Source of the DNA: Phialocephala subalpina
Lineage: Eukaryota; Ascomycota; Leotiomycetes; Helotiales; Mollisiaceae
Direction of reading: 5' to 3'
DNA: 64,000 bases
NCBI GenBank assembly: GCA_900073065.1
Contig: FJOG01000021.1
Span: 538,985 to 602,984 of the forward strand
This document shows positions 10,179 to 22,817 of the stretch, one piece after another. How positions within the stretch are numbered: position 1 is the first letter of the stretch; every line of letters begins with the position of its first letter. The translations under genes and the position numbers were made by a program. The notes beneath the pieces are model-generated. The model was given only the letters and a program-made list of their open reading frames with translations, was not told the DNA's origin and ran no database searches.

Positions 10179-12906
10179 ATGAAGCTCTCGCTGTGGTGTA
10201 GTTCCATTCACATTTGGTCGCTTGCCGTCCTCGGCCAATCACCTCCTCCAAATGCCACGGACGATACTGCGTTCTACGGGCTTTCACCCCCAGTCTATCC
10301 TTCCCGTGAGTTTTCACACCCATTTGACAGAAAACTTTACGTTGGAATTTTACTGACTCGACTATTTCTACAAGCACTCGGTCAAGGAACAGGAATATGG
10401 GCCAACGCATATCTGAATGCCCAAGAACTAGTAAGCCAGATGACGTTGGATGAAAAAGCCAACATCACACGCGGTTTCGCAGTCGCCTCCAATGCATGCA
10501 GTGGTAACACAGGCAGTGTTCCACGGCTAGGTTGGCCAGGCATGTGTCTACAAGACGCAGGGAACGGAGTCAGGGCTACTGATTTTGTCAATGCTTATCC
10601 TTCTGGAATGCACGCTGGGGCCAGCTGGGACAAGAGACTGACGTATCGGAGAGGATTCGCAATGGGTGGAGAGTTTAGAATTAAAGGAGGTGGGTTTGTG
10701 AGATTTTGATGGAAAGACTTGAGGCTGACTGGTGTGTTCTATCAGCAAATATTGCACTGGGACCTATGGCCGGTCCATTGGGGCGAGTGCCTCTCGGCGG
10801 AAGGAATTGGGAAGGGTTTTCTATTGACCCTTACTTGACTGGGATATTAACGGCAGAAACAATTAAAGGAACCCAAGATGCTGGAACAATTGCTTGTTTG
10901 AAGGTATGCATTCCAATCACTACTCTTTCCAGGAAAAGTAAAAGCGAAAGAATGGGATAAACACATTTCGTGCAGCAATGAGTACTACATTTGAGCAAGT
11001 GGGAAAAACCGCTGACCAGAGCGTTGTTACTTAGCATTATATCGCCAATGAACAAGAGACCTTGAGACGTCCGTATGGTAATCTCTCTGCTGCTTCATCA
11101 AATATCGATGATAAGACTCTACACGAGTTCTACCTCTGGCCATTTATGGACGGCGTTCACGCAGGTGTCGGTTCTGTCATGTGTTCTTACAACCGAATCA
11201 ACAACTCTTACGGCTGCCAGAACAGCGACCTCATGAACGGTATCCTAAAAACTGAGCTCTCTTTCCAAGGTTTCGTTCTGTCAGATTGGAATGCGCAACA
11301 TAGCGGAGTGGGAAGTGCTTTGGCTGGCATGGACATGGTTATGCCGTATGGCGGATTCTGGGGTGACAATTTGACGGACGCGGTAAAGAATGGCTCTGTT
11401 CCAGAAGAGCGAGTAACAGACATGGCCACGCGGTAAGAACATGAAAGCTGTCTCGTAAAAACTTGAGCTGAATTTGTGATTATAGAATCGTTGCATCGTG
11501 GTACCTCGCAGGCCAAGATAATGAAACATTTCCGGAGCCAGGAATCGGTATCCAGAACTTAACCTCCCCTCACCAAGTTGTTGATGCCCGAGATCCGAAG
11601 TCTAAAGATGTGTTAATGGAAGGAGCCATTGCTGGTCACGTTTTGTTGAAGAATACAAGGAACGCACTACCCCTCCAAAAACCAAAAATGCTCTCACTTT
11701 TTGGATACGATACAGCTGCTGCGCCCACGAAGAACACGGACATTCTCTTCCAGCTTGGCTACTACTCGGAGCCAGAGATGGCCCTAGCGACCCTTGGAAC
11801 AGAGCAACACTTTGCCCAGTACGCAAGTTCAGGAACCATAATCGCCGGCGGTCGAAGCGGCTCCAACGCACCAGCTTTCATCAGCACAGTCAGTACCCCA
11901 TCAACCTATACCACATCCCTCTTCAGAATTCCACCTAATTCCTCCCCAGCCATTCGACGCCATAACCCAACGTGCCCGTGCAGACGACACATTCCTAAAC
12001 TGGGACTTCACCAGCCCCGACCCAGACGTGAACCCATCCTCATCCGCCTGTCTCGTATTCATCAACGCCATGGCAACCGAAGGCTGGGACCGCTCCGGCC
12101 TCCACGACGATTTCAGCGACGCTCTCGTCCTAAACGTAGCTTCCAAATGCCCCAACACCATCGTCGTGATCCACAACGCCGGTATCCGGCTCGTAGACCA
12201 GTGGATTGAAAATCCTAATGTAACTGGAACTATCATGGCGCATCTTCCTGGCCAGGAGAGCGGAGAGGCACTGGTCAAGATTCTATATGGTGATGTTTCT
12301 CCTTCGGGAAAACTCCCGTATACATTGGCGAAAAACGAGAGCGATTATCGCGTTTATGAACCTTGTGTGGCGGAGGAGGGTGTGCTGTTCCCGCAGTGTG
12401 ATTACACAGAAGGTGTATACCTCGACTATCGAGATTTCGACGCGAGGAATATAACACCTAGGTACGAGTTCGGATTTGGGATGAGCTATACGACGTTTGG
12501 ATATTCCTCTCTCTTTGTGGAAGGTCCTTGGAGCTCTCTCAATACCGACCAAATAAATTTCACCAAGAGGGACAACTCAAGCCCTCTCTGGTCCGTCGTG
12601 GCTCAGATCCAAGTCACTATCACCAACACCGGGTCGGTCCCCGCAGCAGAGGTAGCTCAGCTCTATCTTGGGATCCCGAATAGTCCGTCTAAGCAACTCC
12701 GCGGCTTTGAAAAATTGCCGCTTGGTCCTGGAGAGTCGGACATCGCTACATTTGACCTTACACGTCGCGATATTAGCGTTTGGAGCGTTGAGGAGCAAAG
12801 GTGGGTCGTTCAGAAGGGTAGGTATAGCGTGTATGTTGGCGCGAGTAGTAGGGATATTAGGTTGTCGGGGTCCTTTGAGGTTTTGAACGCGGAATTGGGG
12901 GGTTGA
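10179..12906 (+). CDS. GH3 beta-glucosidase, secreted
   Basis: The model has six exons: 10179-10305, 10375-10689, 10746-10903, 11035-11432, 11486-11888 and 11950-12906, giving 785 residues with every junction in phase. A signal peptide covers about residues 1-20. The N-terminal GH3 barrel shows [17 protein letters not shown] (substrate-binding loop) and SDWNAQHSG with Asp284 as the expected catalytic nucleophile. The C-terminal GH3 domain and a Fn3-like domain ([15 protein letters not shown] onward) complete the usual three-domain layout. The family removes terminal beta-linked glucose from cello-oligosaccharides and aryl glucosides, so a role in cellulose use is likely. It is convergent with a Zn2Cys6 regulator, with only about 120 bp between stop codons. 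Many N-glycosylation sequons fit a secreted enzyme. I see no break. Confidence 0.92.
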
Positions 12907-13025
12907 GAGAGAGGTTCTTTTGGAGGCTACGTGATTTGAGAAGACAAGGGTATGTATTGCATGGTATAGAGATTAGACTTGAAATAGAAACACCCGACCT
13001 CCAATGTGTCCAAGCCGGGTCAACC

Positions 13026-14883
13026 TCAGCCAGGCAAATAAGCCTTCTTCTCAACCCCGTCGTCCAAATGCTCTAAAATCTTAACCCCTTTCCCACCAAT
13101 GACTCTAAATGCCTCCTTCGCCCACTCCAACTCCCTTCTACACTTTTCACCACTTCCACTTAGACTCTCAATCGCAACTTTGAGGGGGAAAACAGCGGCG
13201 GTGGTGCCGGTCATGCCATGTGGTGAGGACATGCAATATTCGAGGGATTGGCAGATATTCTTTGCGGGGGCGGATATATCGCGTCGGTGGCCAAGAGGTG
13301 GGAGTGTTGTGAAGAGGGAGATGTGTAATGGTGAAGGTGTGGATTTCGGAGGGGAGGTTGAGGATGATGACGACGACGATGCTGGAGAGGGTGTGGGAAT
13401 TGGGACGGGAGGAGATGTTTCTGCTGGGAATGTTGCTTCACTGAATGGCGACTCATCAACTTTGGTGGATAGCGGCGTGTCGTCTGGTTTGGCCATCACA
13501 GCATCAAACGAGGCAATCGTGCTCTGAGACTCTGCCTGGACCTGCATCTGCATAACCGCAAGAATATCATAGATCTTCGACATTCCGCACCAGAGAATAG
13601 AAGTCAATGCCCAGTATATTATACACGTATGTGCTGTCGCTAGATCCGGGAATTCATATGCCACTGGGAAAACAGGAGGTCCTGGTTCGTCGGAGATTTT
13701 GATGCTGTGATTGAATCCCTCTGAAAATCTGGTGCGATACAGTCCTCCGTCCGTTTGAGCTTCGAAACGCTCGTAAAAGGAGCTCAGTCGAGAGTCAAAA
13801 TCCCAGGTCATTTTCACAACTTCGAGAAGGAGGATTGCGAATTCGTATGGTGTTGAGCTTGAGGGATTTTGGTAGACGCCTGCGATTCCTGTTGCGAGCC
13901 CGCTTTCGATGTCCATTAATTCTTGCCAGATTGGTTTGGGGCGGTCTTTCCATGGGATTTCCCTCCATTGGTCAGAGTCAAGAAACGTGCCGCGACGTTC
14001 GACGAGTGCTTGTTGGATCTGTACACCAAATTTAGTCCCGGATGCGTTATCTGTATGCAGAACTCTAGATTTGAATCAACTCACTTCAAGCTGCCTGAAG
14101 GAGCTGAATAGTTTGTGCGAAAACTCGCCACGGTATGATTCTGGGCCCCTTGATTCAAACAACTTTGCACACCCCTTCATATGTCCCTGCCAGGCAGTAA
14201 TCGTTTGATCGGGACATTCCGTCACCTCGTACATGATGAGCAGCATGCATGCCGCCAGCGTTTCATCTCGATACATCTGCTTTTCATTCCAAAGTGCCTT
14301 CTGCAGCTCCCAAAGAGCTTGGACGTAGAACTTTAGACTTTCCTGGATGAGGGCTGGAGATGAATGAAGATGTCCGAGATGCGCGGTGCAGACTGCTAGG
14401 GAAGAAGCTTCAAGTGCAGATGTAAAGTGCGGATGGGATGGGAGAACGGAGAGCCATGAGGCGGCACTGCAACTTGGGGCGAATGAGTAAAGGAACTCCG
14501 ATATGATCTGTTCTCGGTAGATGGCTCGAGTGGTGGGGTTCTCGATCGTCCAGAGGGAGGAGTATGCATTGCGGAGGGGTATTGTTCCTTGGAGATCTGG
14601 TGGTGGCTGTGCAATTGGCTTTGATGGCAAAGACACAAGCTTGATTGGAAGTGCTGGAGTAACGGCTTCCTTGGTCCTTGCATCCAGCACGAAGATGCGC
14701 TCTCGTTCGTATCCTCCACATTCTCGATTTGATTTCAGACATATTTTGCAGACGGGTCTCTCGAGGCTGCACTGCCTTAACCGTCAGCATGGAACCATTT
14801 TCAGAATAGCAAGGGGAGCCCACGGCGATTTTCCGTTTCTTGCACGTCGTGCACGCCTTTGATCGTCCCGGCACCCCAACCAT
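13026..14883 (-). CDS. Zn2Cys6 transcription factor
   Basis: Three exons, 14824-14883, 14085-14771 and 13026-14018, give 579 residues, all in phase. The DNA-binding domain is split by the first intron: Cys11, Cys14, Cys21, Cys28, Cys31 and Cys38 in the canonical C-x2-C-x6-C-x6-C-x2-C-x6-C spacing, followed by the usual basic linker and a GGYERE segment. The middle region (about 60-330) resembles the weakly conserved fungal-specific regulatory domain. Near residues 420-470 there is a low-complexity Ser/Pro-rich run encoded by a GAC/GAT-type repeat on the plus strand. The start is the ATG at 14883, which puts the zinc cluster at the N-terminus as expected. The target is unknown; the neighbouring GH3 gene is a possible one by position only. 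Confidence 0.88.
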
Positions 14884-16498
14884 AGCTCCAGATTCCGCCG
14901 TTCACATGCAAAGGGTTTTGATGATGAACGGAATTTTTCAAGACAACTGACTCGTCAAAATCTACTTGACATGTGTACGAGTTTCGGTGTTTCGTGAGAG
15001 GTGAAATGTGATTTGAGTGAGAGGTGTTGTGTTGAAGTGAAGCTTGAGGTGGGATGGGGAGGGGCGCGATTTATGTTGTCGATCAACCTGCAGGGCCCCT
15101 GCTCCGCCTCCGCCCTCGCCCTATTTCTTGGGAGCGCCACAAACTCAAGCGAGCCCCATGGAGAGCATCATCCCAGTCCGCTTCTAATCGTCTTCATCTG
15201 AAGTAACATGAGAAAGTTTGGTCGAATTTAATGCACATCAGTCGTTTTGGCCGTTGGATCAGAAGTAGTGGGCGGATGTAGCTTCAGAAACCCTATTGCA
15301 CCTTGGTCAGAAGGTGCTTTGGCGCAGAGGTAGATGATTTCTACTGACCTCACCGCAGGAACACATACTTTCGCAGTCGTATTTACTCTAAATCCTCTGA
15401 TCCATATCGATGAAAAGTAGGGCTTAAGGAAATATTGAAGCTCTCCTTATTGGCGATGTTCCAGCTGTCGTTGGTTCAAAGTTCCACTGTTCCATGAACT
15501 TCGAGACACCATTCGCCCAGCACATGTTCCCACCCAACGGCTCTTGCGGACCACGTCTTCTCCTCGGGCACATCCATCATCATTGGAGTGAGCAATTATG
15601 TCGTCGAAGGCGCTTCGAAATTCGTGCTCCTGACTAGAAAGGGGTGCTGGAAGCTAAAAGAGGACAGTGAGGACCGAGAACACTAAACACGGTAGAATAG
15701 CGAGATCTGAACACGTTTTGAACGAAATGAATACAGAGAGAAAGGTAATATGTAGCAAGCATACAGCTGTCGAAGGAGAACCTTCTCTCTTCTCTGCTCC
15801 TGTGAAGCCCTGAAGTATGATATGAAGAGAGTCCGTGCCCGAGTACTTGGCGACTTCCTCCAAAGGAACTCGCAAAATGCTACTATTTCCGATAAAATAA
15901 CAGATGGATCCCATAAGGTGAGGTGGTGGGCACACACTTGATAGAGTACGACTGCATGAACCTCCTTTCAAAGCACGAAAATGACTCTTGAGATGCATGC
16001 GCCTAGCTTCGTACAAATATGCGCTAGGCCCAATCCGGCGCCATTCTGCGAGGCAATGCCCAACTTTCTTCCGAATGACAACTGTGAAACCCCACACAAA
16101 TGGAAGCACCGAAACCATTACAAAGCGTAATAAAGTTGGATACGCGATGCTTGTAGTAGATTATTACCCTGACTGAGGCTTGCAGGAAGTTAGGAGCAAC
16201 AGACTGGCTGGTACAGCGCGCAGCTCCGCTCTTAAACGCCAATTGCGGAACAGCGTGGTAGAGATCTTGAACCTCAAGAATGCACTCCGCATCAACTGAG
16301 ATTGAGAGCAACTTGCTGCTGAGCTTGAGATGGGACGCCTGACAAGTGATGGCGCTCAAAGATAGAAAGCGAGGAAGACGTCGACGGGTTGAGGGAGTTT
16401 AAATCCGATATGGGCACACCTAGCTTCTTCGCTAGATAAACACCCTCTCCTCCAACCTAGAACCTCCTCCTACTAAGCATCATTGCCAAAAACTTTCG
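14884..16498. other. Intergenic region, no gene recognised
   Basis: This is the promoter side of the Zn2Cys6 gene and upstream of the gene at 16.5 kb. A minus-strand open frame at 15654-16118 reaches 154 codons but has no family features, no ATG-led structure that looks natural and no supporting intron pattern. I support nothing here. Confidence 0.45.
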
Positions 16499-17998
16499 AT
16501 GCTGCTATCAGGCCCCAGAAGCCCATTGTCCAAAATCAATTCGGTACGAAGCCAGTGTCACCGACTTCTGAACACCTCTCAGTCCAGCACGCACATCCGC
16601 AAGGCCATCAATCGTACCAACAGCTCCTCCGCACTTGTCAACATCTGCCATTGCTTCGCAGACATGCTGTCAACAATCGAACATGTCTGCCACTGATTGC
16701 AGACTCCCTTATTTCTCGCGGCCTTCGCCAAAGTACTTACGCGCTCTCAACGACGTGCCGAAAAGGGTCAGCAGACAATGGAGTTGAGGAACTGGCAGAT
16801 GGCAGCAATGGAACTGTATCAAGCTCAGCAGGCATCACTAAAGTTATCAAATGGAGCGAGATTGATTCGGGCGGGAAAGAGAAGATCAGATCGAGAACGC
16901 CAAGTTTATCGCGTCATACAATTCTACCAAAAGAGAGGAGCCCACCATCTACGTCCCAGGTCAGAGACTCCGCCTAAGCAATTACTTTTGATGCTAATTA
17001 TCTATTCAGGCGGCCCTGCGTTGTGGACTCCGCCAGAACTTCCTTTTACTATCGAAGCCAGAACCGACACCAGAAAGACGACACCAGGAATACCGTCTCT
17101 GAGCGTCCAATGGCATCACATATTCACACCTTTACAAGTTATGCAGCCTGGCTATTCACTGAATCCGGTATCGGTCGTGTCTACCGCGACGATGATAGCG
17201 GAGTGCTACCAATTCCTTCGCAAATTCAGTTTCCCGAATTTTACGCTTCATGCTACGGCGGAGCAAGGCACGCTCTTTCTTAGGAAACAATTGCCTGTGA
17301 GGGCTCAACAGAACGACTCACCCATACCCAAATTCATTAGCTCACGACATCAATTGCAAAAGCTCTGTTTCAAATACCCCACTGCGTTGGAGGAGACCCA
17401 CAGACACCATCGCCTGATCGAATACGATATTGCAGGTACGAAATGGCTGATCGATAATTCCGCAGATGGTTACCAGCCAGGTTTAGACACGCCAACAATT
17501 GAAAGCATACCGAGTGATCGAGATCCTGATGCTGCGCCCGATATTACTCGCATAGGCCATTGCACAGTGATCAAGGCAGGTTTCTTGGTACCACAAGAAT
17601 CCCTAATGGTCGTCAGGTCTGCAGCGAATCATTCAAAGCAGACCATCAATAGTTCGACAGCCGGTGCTTTGTTCTCTCAGATACCTAAAATGGTCCTTGT
17701 AAAACACAATCGAGGAACGATCAAATCTTTTCTACATATCAACCAATTCCCGAACACCCTGCGTCAACGGGTCCTTGGACAACTGCTCGTCTTACTTCGA
17801 GAAATCAAGGAAGCTGCAGAAGCTTGTGAGAGTGGAACATGCAGAATTGTATTGCGAAAGGAAAACCTAGACCAATTCGAGATGGATATCCTCCCATCTG
17901 CCAATGAAGGGACGTTCTTGACTGATGAGATTAAGGATAGATTCTGGTCTAAAGACGGAAACGTGGAGACAGCGACTGAGTTGGACACCGAGGCGTAG
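16499..17998 (+). CDS. Fungal hypothetical protein often named GGPP synthetase, 5' end unresolved
   Basis: The supported part is an exon ending at 16959, an intron 16960-17009 (branch GCTAAT, acceptor TTCAG) and a long exon 17010-17998. Across the junction the protein reads AKFIASYNST...TIYVPGGPALWTPPE, and the C-terminal part contains HRLIEYDIAGTKWLIDNSAD and FSQIPKMVLVKHNRGT. These match, from memory, a large fungal family usually labelled geranylgeranyl pyrophosphate synthetase although it lacks the aspartate-rich DDxxD motifs of real prenyltransferases; its function is unknown. The frame before 16959 opens only at 16866. Further upstream a different frame (about 16500-16884) looks protein-like and ends ...VIKWSEIDSGG. 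A single missing base near 16880-16885 would join them. I cannot fix the start; it may be frameshifted or have a missed 5' intron. Confidence 0.55.
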
Positions 17999-19798
17999 AT
18001 CTACAGAGAGATTCGTGGTTGAGCAGGCAGGAACTCCATATTTGCCGGCATCGAAGCAATCTACTTGCTCACTAATTCTTGATTCACTCCACTTGCAACC
18101 GTCAAAAATGTCTTGGATCACTACTCCCACTGGCCTTGGATTCAACTTCAACAATGTTCCGACCTCGGCATCTTTCCTTGTCAATGTTGACAGTAACGCT
18201 CGCGTTTTCTCTACGGCGTGTTCATGTCGCATCACTTGAACGAAGTCCCTTTTGTTCGAGCGGATGACCTGGTCGTCGAGATATCGCATTGGTATTCTGG
18301 CCGAGTTCGATGGAAAAGCACGATGTATGTTGCACATGCTGTTGTCTCCTTCCTATATATGTTCTCCCCTCGAATCTCCAGCCTCGTAGCCTATCCATAT
18401 GCACGTCAATCGAGGCCTCGACTTGAGCGAGCGTGTGGGTTCTGTACTGACGTTTCCTAAGGCGAAAATAGGGAAGGTATCTATAAAAATACCGTTGGAA
18501 TTGAAGCATCGTCAACACTTTTCTCGTTTTCCTCTGCCCGTCTTGCTCCTGCTTCGTTCAACTATCTTCTCCCTTCCTGCACTCACCCTCCTCCAGGCGC
18601 AGTCGTTCAAGGCCCATCTTTCTTGCCTGGCACTTCCATGCATTGCTGCTTCAGAGAATATTCTTCCTCACATATGAAGAGCCTTTCGCCCGCCGCTCAG
18701 ACATCCTGACGTGGCTTGCTTCAGCCTTCAGGTCCAAGTGTACTTACCCCCACACTGATTCGAGTCACGTTACTTTGTTTCAACGACTGTTTCAATGGAT
18801 TATGCCCCCACATTCATGTTCGGAACTGTTAAGAATCGTTCCTCGCAAAGTCTATTTTGACTTCTGCAGCTCGAGACCACCCGAATGCCACAGCGGAATA
18901 TAGCATTACTCTAGTGAAGTCAAAAGAGCTGCTGATGAGAATTGAGTTGTCCGCAAGCCGCACCCAGATAAGTAAGAGCATTGCCGCGAAGGCCTATCCC
19001 GAACATGCTCTTTTCTTTCTCAGATATTCTCACATACTTTCGTACAGCACCGATGTTGACGAGCACAGGACGTTCGTCAGCTCGGGCAGGAGCGGAGACT
19101 CCCGCTCCCGCCCCGCAAGCTCGAGCTCAACCTGACACCCCACGCCTCATCCACTATCAGCACCAGGACTGAGTAATGGTTACTGATTCCTCAATTACTG
19201 TAAGTCAAATTTTGATGGGATTCGCGAATTGAACGCGGGAATGAAGACATCTGCTGTCATATCGCCAAGCGGGCTCGAATTTCAAATATTCTGTTGAAGA
19301 CGAGTTGTCGAAAACATGTGTAGCTCACTTCTCGACATCATCTGATCTCTGATCACCAAAACACTGAATGGTCGGGAAGCTTGTTCTCAGCCGCATTGAA
19401 CAAACCTGCATGAACCTCTCCTCGGCACGACCTCTTTCTCACTTCCGACCAGAGGCTGATAGCATCCCCTTAACCGCATCGGCCAGAGGCACGTTTTGTT
19501 TCTCGCAGGCTCATCAAGCCCATGCATTGGAAGTCTCGCACAGACAAAAGATTGCTCATCCTCTTGATCTAGTGATCTGTGCCATTGTGGATCCCAAAAG
19601 CAAACATTCACCCATTCGGATCTCGTTCTTTCCTGTTCGAGCCCTCGGATGTGGTTCAGGTGTAGTGGATCAACAACTCTATCTCGTGTAAGCTCTTGTT
19701 TTTTCTTGGCAAATGTCTTGGTATTTCTTCAGACCTGTCAGCCAAGACCAGTGTTCTCAATATTGGATTTCTCATATATCATCACTAATATTCTCACG
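17999..19798. other. Intergenic region, no gene recognised
   Basis: The stretch holds pyrimidine-rich sequence and one TATA-like motif near 18482-18490, but no frame with recognisable domains. It contains the promoter of the LtrA-family gene at its right end. Confidence 0.45.
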
Positions 19799-22155
19799 AT
19801 GTCGACGCTTGGAGTGAACAACGACACGGAAGAAAGACCCCAGAGTGGGCTGGTGCTCAGCAAGATGTAAGTCCCTCATTGTTCACTCACAACATCTAGT
19901 AACCATAGTAGGCGTTCGGCATCCTCCTCTACCACAAGCTTCAACAGCCTCCTCGAGAAATCGAAGCACAAGTCGACCTCCTCAATGTCGTCAACGACAT
20001 CCCTCGATCCCCAACCAAAGCTTAGACTCTTCGAATCGCCCCTCGCCCACGAACGACGAGCTCGAGTCTCACCGAACCCCTCGCCCAAAGCCCCAACATT
20101 CACAATTTCGGGCCCAACTGACCTCGCAAACCACAATGCTTCAAAGGAACGCAAAGAATCCATGCCCAACATCTACGACGAACGCGAACACCGAGATGCC
20201 TTCGACCGACAAGATGACTCTCACATGCGCGAGACACCAGAATTCAAACGCTACGAAGAAGCCACCAACATCGAACTCTTCTACGACCTCTTCTTCGTCG
20301 CAAATCTAACAACCTTCACCGACGTCCACGACATCAACGACATCTCCGCCCTAAAAGCCTACGCTGGATTCTTCTGCATCCTCTGGTTCTTATGGGCTCA
20401 GGTAGCGTTGTTTGATGTTAGGTTTGTTCAAGATAGTATATTGGAGAGGGTGGGGAAGGGGTTGCAATTTGGTGTTATGGTGGGACTGGCGATTGTGGGG
20501 CCGGATTTTAATCCAAATAAACAGGAGCAGGATGTTTTCAGGTCTCTCGCAATCATCCTGATGATCTCTAGAATTGTCCTTGGATTCCAATATTCAGTTG
20601 TTCTGAGGGAGGTTTGGTATTACAAAGACACGAAATTTCCCCTCGCGTTGCTCGTGGGTGGGAATTTCGTGGCAGCTTTTGTGTATTTTGGGACTTTTTT
20701 GTGAGTTAAATATACTGCCTTGAGGTTTCGGCACTGACTGAGAATAGTGGCTTCAAACCCAACACCCCTCACAGCAACGTGTTTGTGGTTTGGTACATCA
20801 CTGCGGTACTGGAGACGATCGTCAACATTGCAGTATCATCGAGGTGGGAGGTTCTCACTTTCGCGGGAACGCATCTGATCAAGCGGATGAGTTTGTTGAC
20901 TTTGATCATTTGTAAGCTAACCCTCCTCCGCCCCTCTCAGTACAAGCTAACACTAAGAAGTGGGAGAAGGTATCATTGCCCTCTCAAAAAGCATCGCTAC
21001 CGTAAGCCATTCTCAACCCCCATCTTCTTGGCGTATCACCAACTTCTCCAGATCACGGAACAAGAAGACTCGCTCACATCAACACTTCTTCTGACAATTA
21101 TCAGCGCCGTCATAATCATTGTATGCTTCCTTGCTCCCACCTTATCAACATTAGCTGACGAATCGCAGTACTTCATCTACATGATCTACTTCGACTGGCT
21201 AAACAGTTCCCACTTTGGTTCCTTCCGCGAGGGTCTTTGGGCTTTTCTCCATTTTCCGTTTCATCTCGCCTTGGTGTTATTGATGGAGGGAGCGGCGCAG
21301 TTTATTCTCTGGAGGAAAGTTGTTGAGGTCGTTGCGTAAGTCACTCTCCTACCTTTTCGTCCCTTTTTTTTTAAGCCCATCCTGCAAAGTAGAGATGGGT
21401 ACCAATGATGGATTGCGTACAGGGACGTAAACAAACTCTTCCTCGCCTCCGAAAGCACATTCCCCTCCGACTCAACATCCTCACCACTCCTCTCCTCCAT
21501 CCTCGGCAACACAACGAACCAAGTATTCAACTCCTTCCCACCCAATGAACCCCACACTATCGACCAAGCACAATCCGCGCTCTCCCTAATCGGGAACGCA
21601 GCATTCAACACCACTTCCCAACTCAACGCCATAGGTACACTGTTCGCTGTTATCAGCGATTCCCTCTTCGACAACTTTGGCATCGACCCTCCGAGTCCGG
21701 AAGGAACGGGAGCCGGGTTGATGGAGATGATGCCAGGAGAGATGGACGATCCTAACGCAGTATTCTCGCGGAACCAAGACGCTTTTCGATTGGTGTTTAT
21801 CTACTTCTTCATCTCCTCCGGCCTCACGCTACTCCTTCTCAACGCTTTACAATCTATCTCCCGCCCCTCACCCCCTTCTGAAGCCCAGTCCAAACTCACT
21901 GTACGTATCCCAGCCCTTTCTCTTGTCCAAGAAGTCCAAGGACTGACTCCTCCACAGTGGAAAGACTCGATGAAGAGATATCTCACACCAACAACAATCC
22001 TAACCTTCATTATCGCCCTCGGCCAACTGGCAGTAGCAAGCATAGTCAACACAACAAACGGAATCGAGTTCGCGCAATCCGTGTGGATATTACCCAGTGT
22101 AGGATTGGCGTTCGTGCTTGTTGTGGCGTTGGGGTATGTTTCTTGGCTTCGCTGA
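19799..22155 (+). CDS. LtrA-family (low temperature requirement A) integral membrane protein
   Basis: Eight exons are supported: 19799-19866, 19912-20700, 20748-20911, 20961-21001, 21052-21120, 21169-21335, 21423-21900 and 21958-22155, about 657 residues. The first acceptor could be 19909 instead of 19912 without changing frame. Introns 21121-21168 and 21901-21957 are multiples of three, so they also read open, but branch and acceptor signals and domain continuity favour removal. Residues about 1-130 are a disordered cytosolic tail rich in Ser and charged residues. The domain starts with YEEATNIELFYDLFFVANL, the family signature, followed by about nine or ten membrane segments and LGEGIIALS. 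The family is named for a Listeria gene needed for growth at low temperature; its biochemical function in fungi is unknown. Convergent with the MFS gene downstream. Confidence 0.85.
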
Positions 22156-22249
22156 GCAGCTGTGCTGCCATGACGAATTATGAAAATCCTGATGATTTAA
22201 TCATGATAGATGGGAGATTGCAATCTTTAGAGTCTAGACAGTGTGATAG

Positions 22250-22286
22250 ATGGGTAGATGGGTAGATGGGTAGATGGGTATATAGA
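22250..22286. repeat. 8-bp microsatellite (ATGGGTAG)n
   Basis: About four copies of an 8-bp unit (GATGGGTA register) lie in the shared 3' region between the LtrA-family gene and the MFS gene. A typical length-variable simple repeat. Confidence 0.8.
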
Positions 22287-22817
22287 TGAGAACATCTTAA
22301 TGTATAATCTTGCTGGCAAGAAACGAGTCGAGTGAGCCCCACGCTCCGTTTGGATAAAGAGAAGAGCTCGTAGACTCACTTTATCCTTGGATGCTCGCAC
22401 TTGATATCGCTGATTCTTATCGCATTCAACCAAGATCTTCCTCCTAGCTCGGGTACGGTTATACGTCCCAGTGTTAAAGCCGAGTGAAGGAGCGTGCATT
22501 GCAAGCGAAGAAAGTGAGTTCTCACATCTGGGTTGGAAGTCCGCGTAACTGTCAAGACAGCACCTTGACTCCGAGACAGCGCAGGTAGAGTGGGAAAGAA
22601 GCTAAGGATACGTAGAGCCATCGATTCATTGATCTATATGATCTATAAGTCTCGCGAACCACTTTTATGATACAAGCAATGCATATTCTTTCCGCGTCTC
22701 GGTCATTGCCATTTCGTACCACCGTCATGCAGCCATAAGTGATAAAACTGTCGCCCAACTCACATGCTACCGCCTAAACTACACACACATATCTATTAAC
22801 CAAAGAAATATACCGAA

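Noticed and set aside
13099..13527. Plus-strand Asp-rich frame inside the first regulator
   Set aside because: It is the opposite strand of the Ser-rich low-complexity region in the Zn2Cys6 gene.
15654..16118. Minus-strand open frame of 154 codons
   Set aside because: It starts at a non-ATG codon, has no domain or intron context, and its composition looks random.
21121..21168. Reading this stretch as coding in the LtrA-family protein
   Set aside because: It has a GTATGC donor, GCTGAC branch site and CGCAG acceptor, and removing it joins two halves of one membrane helix.
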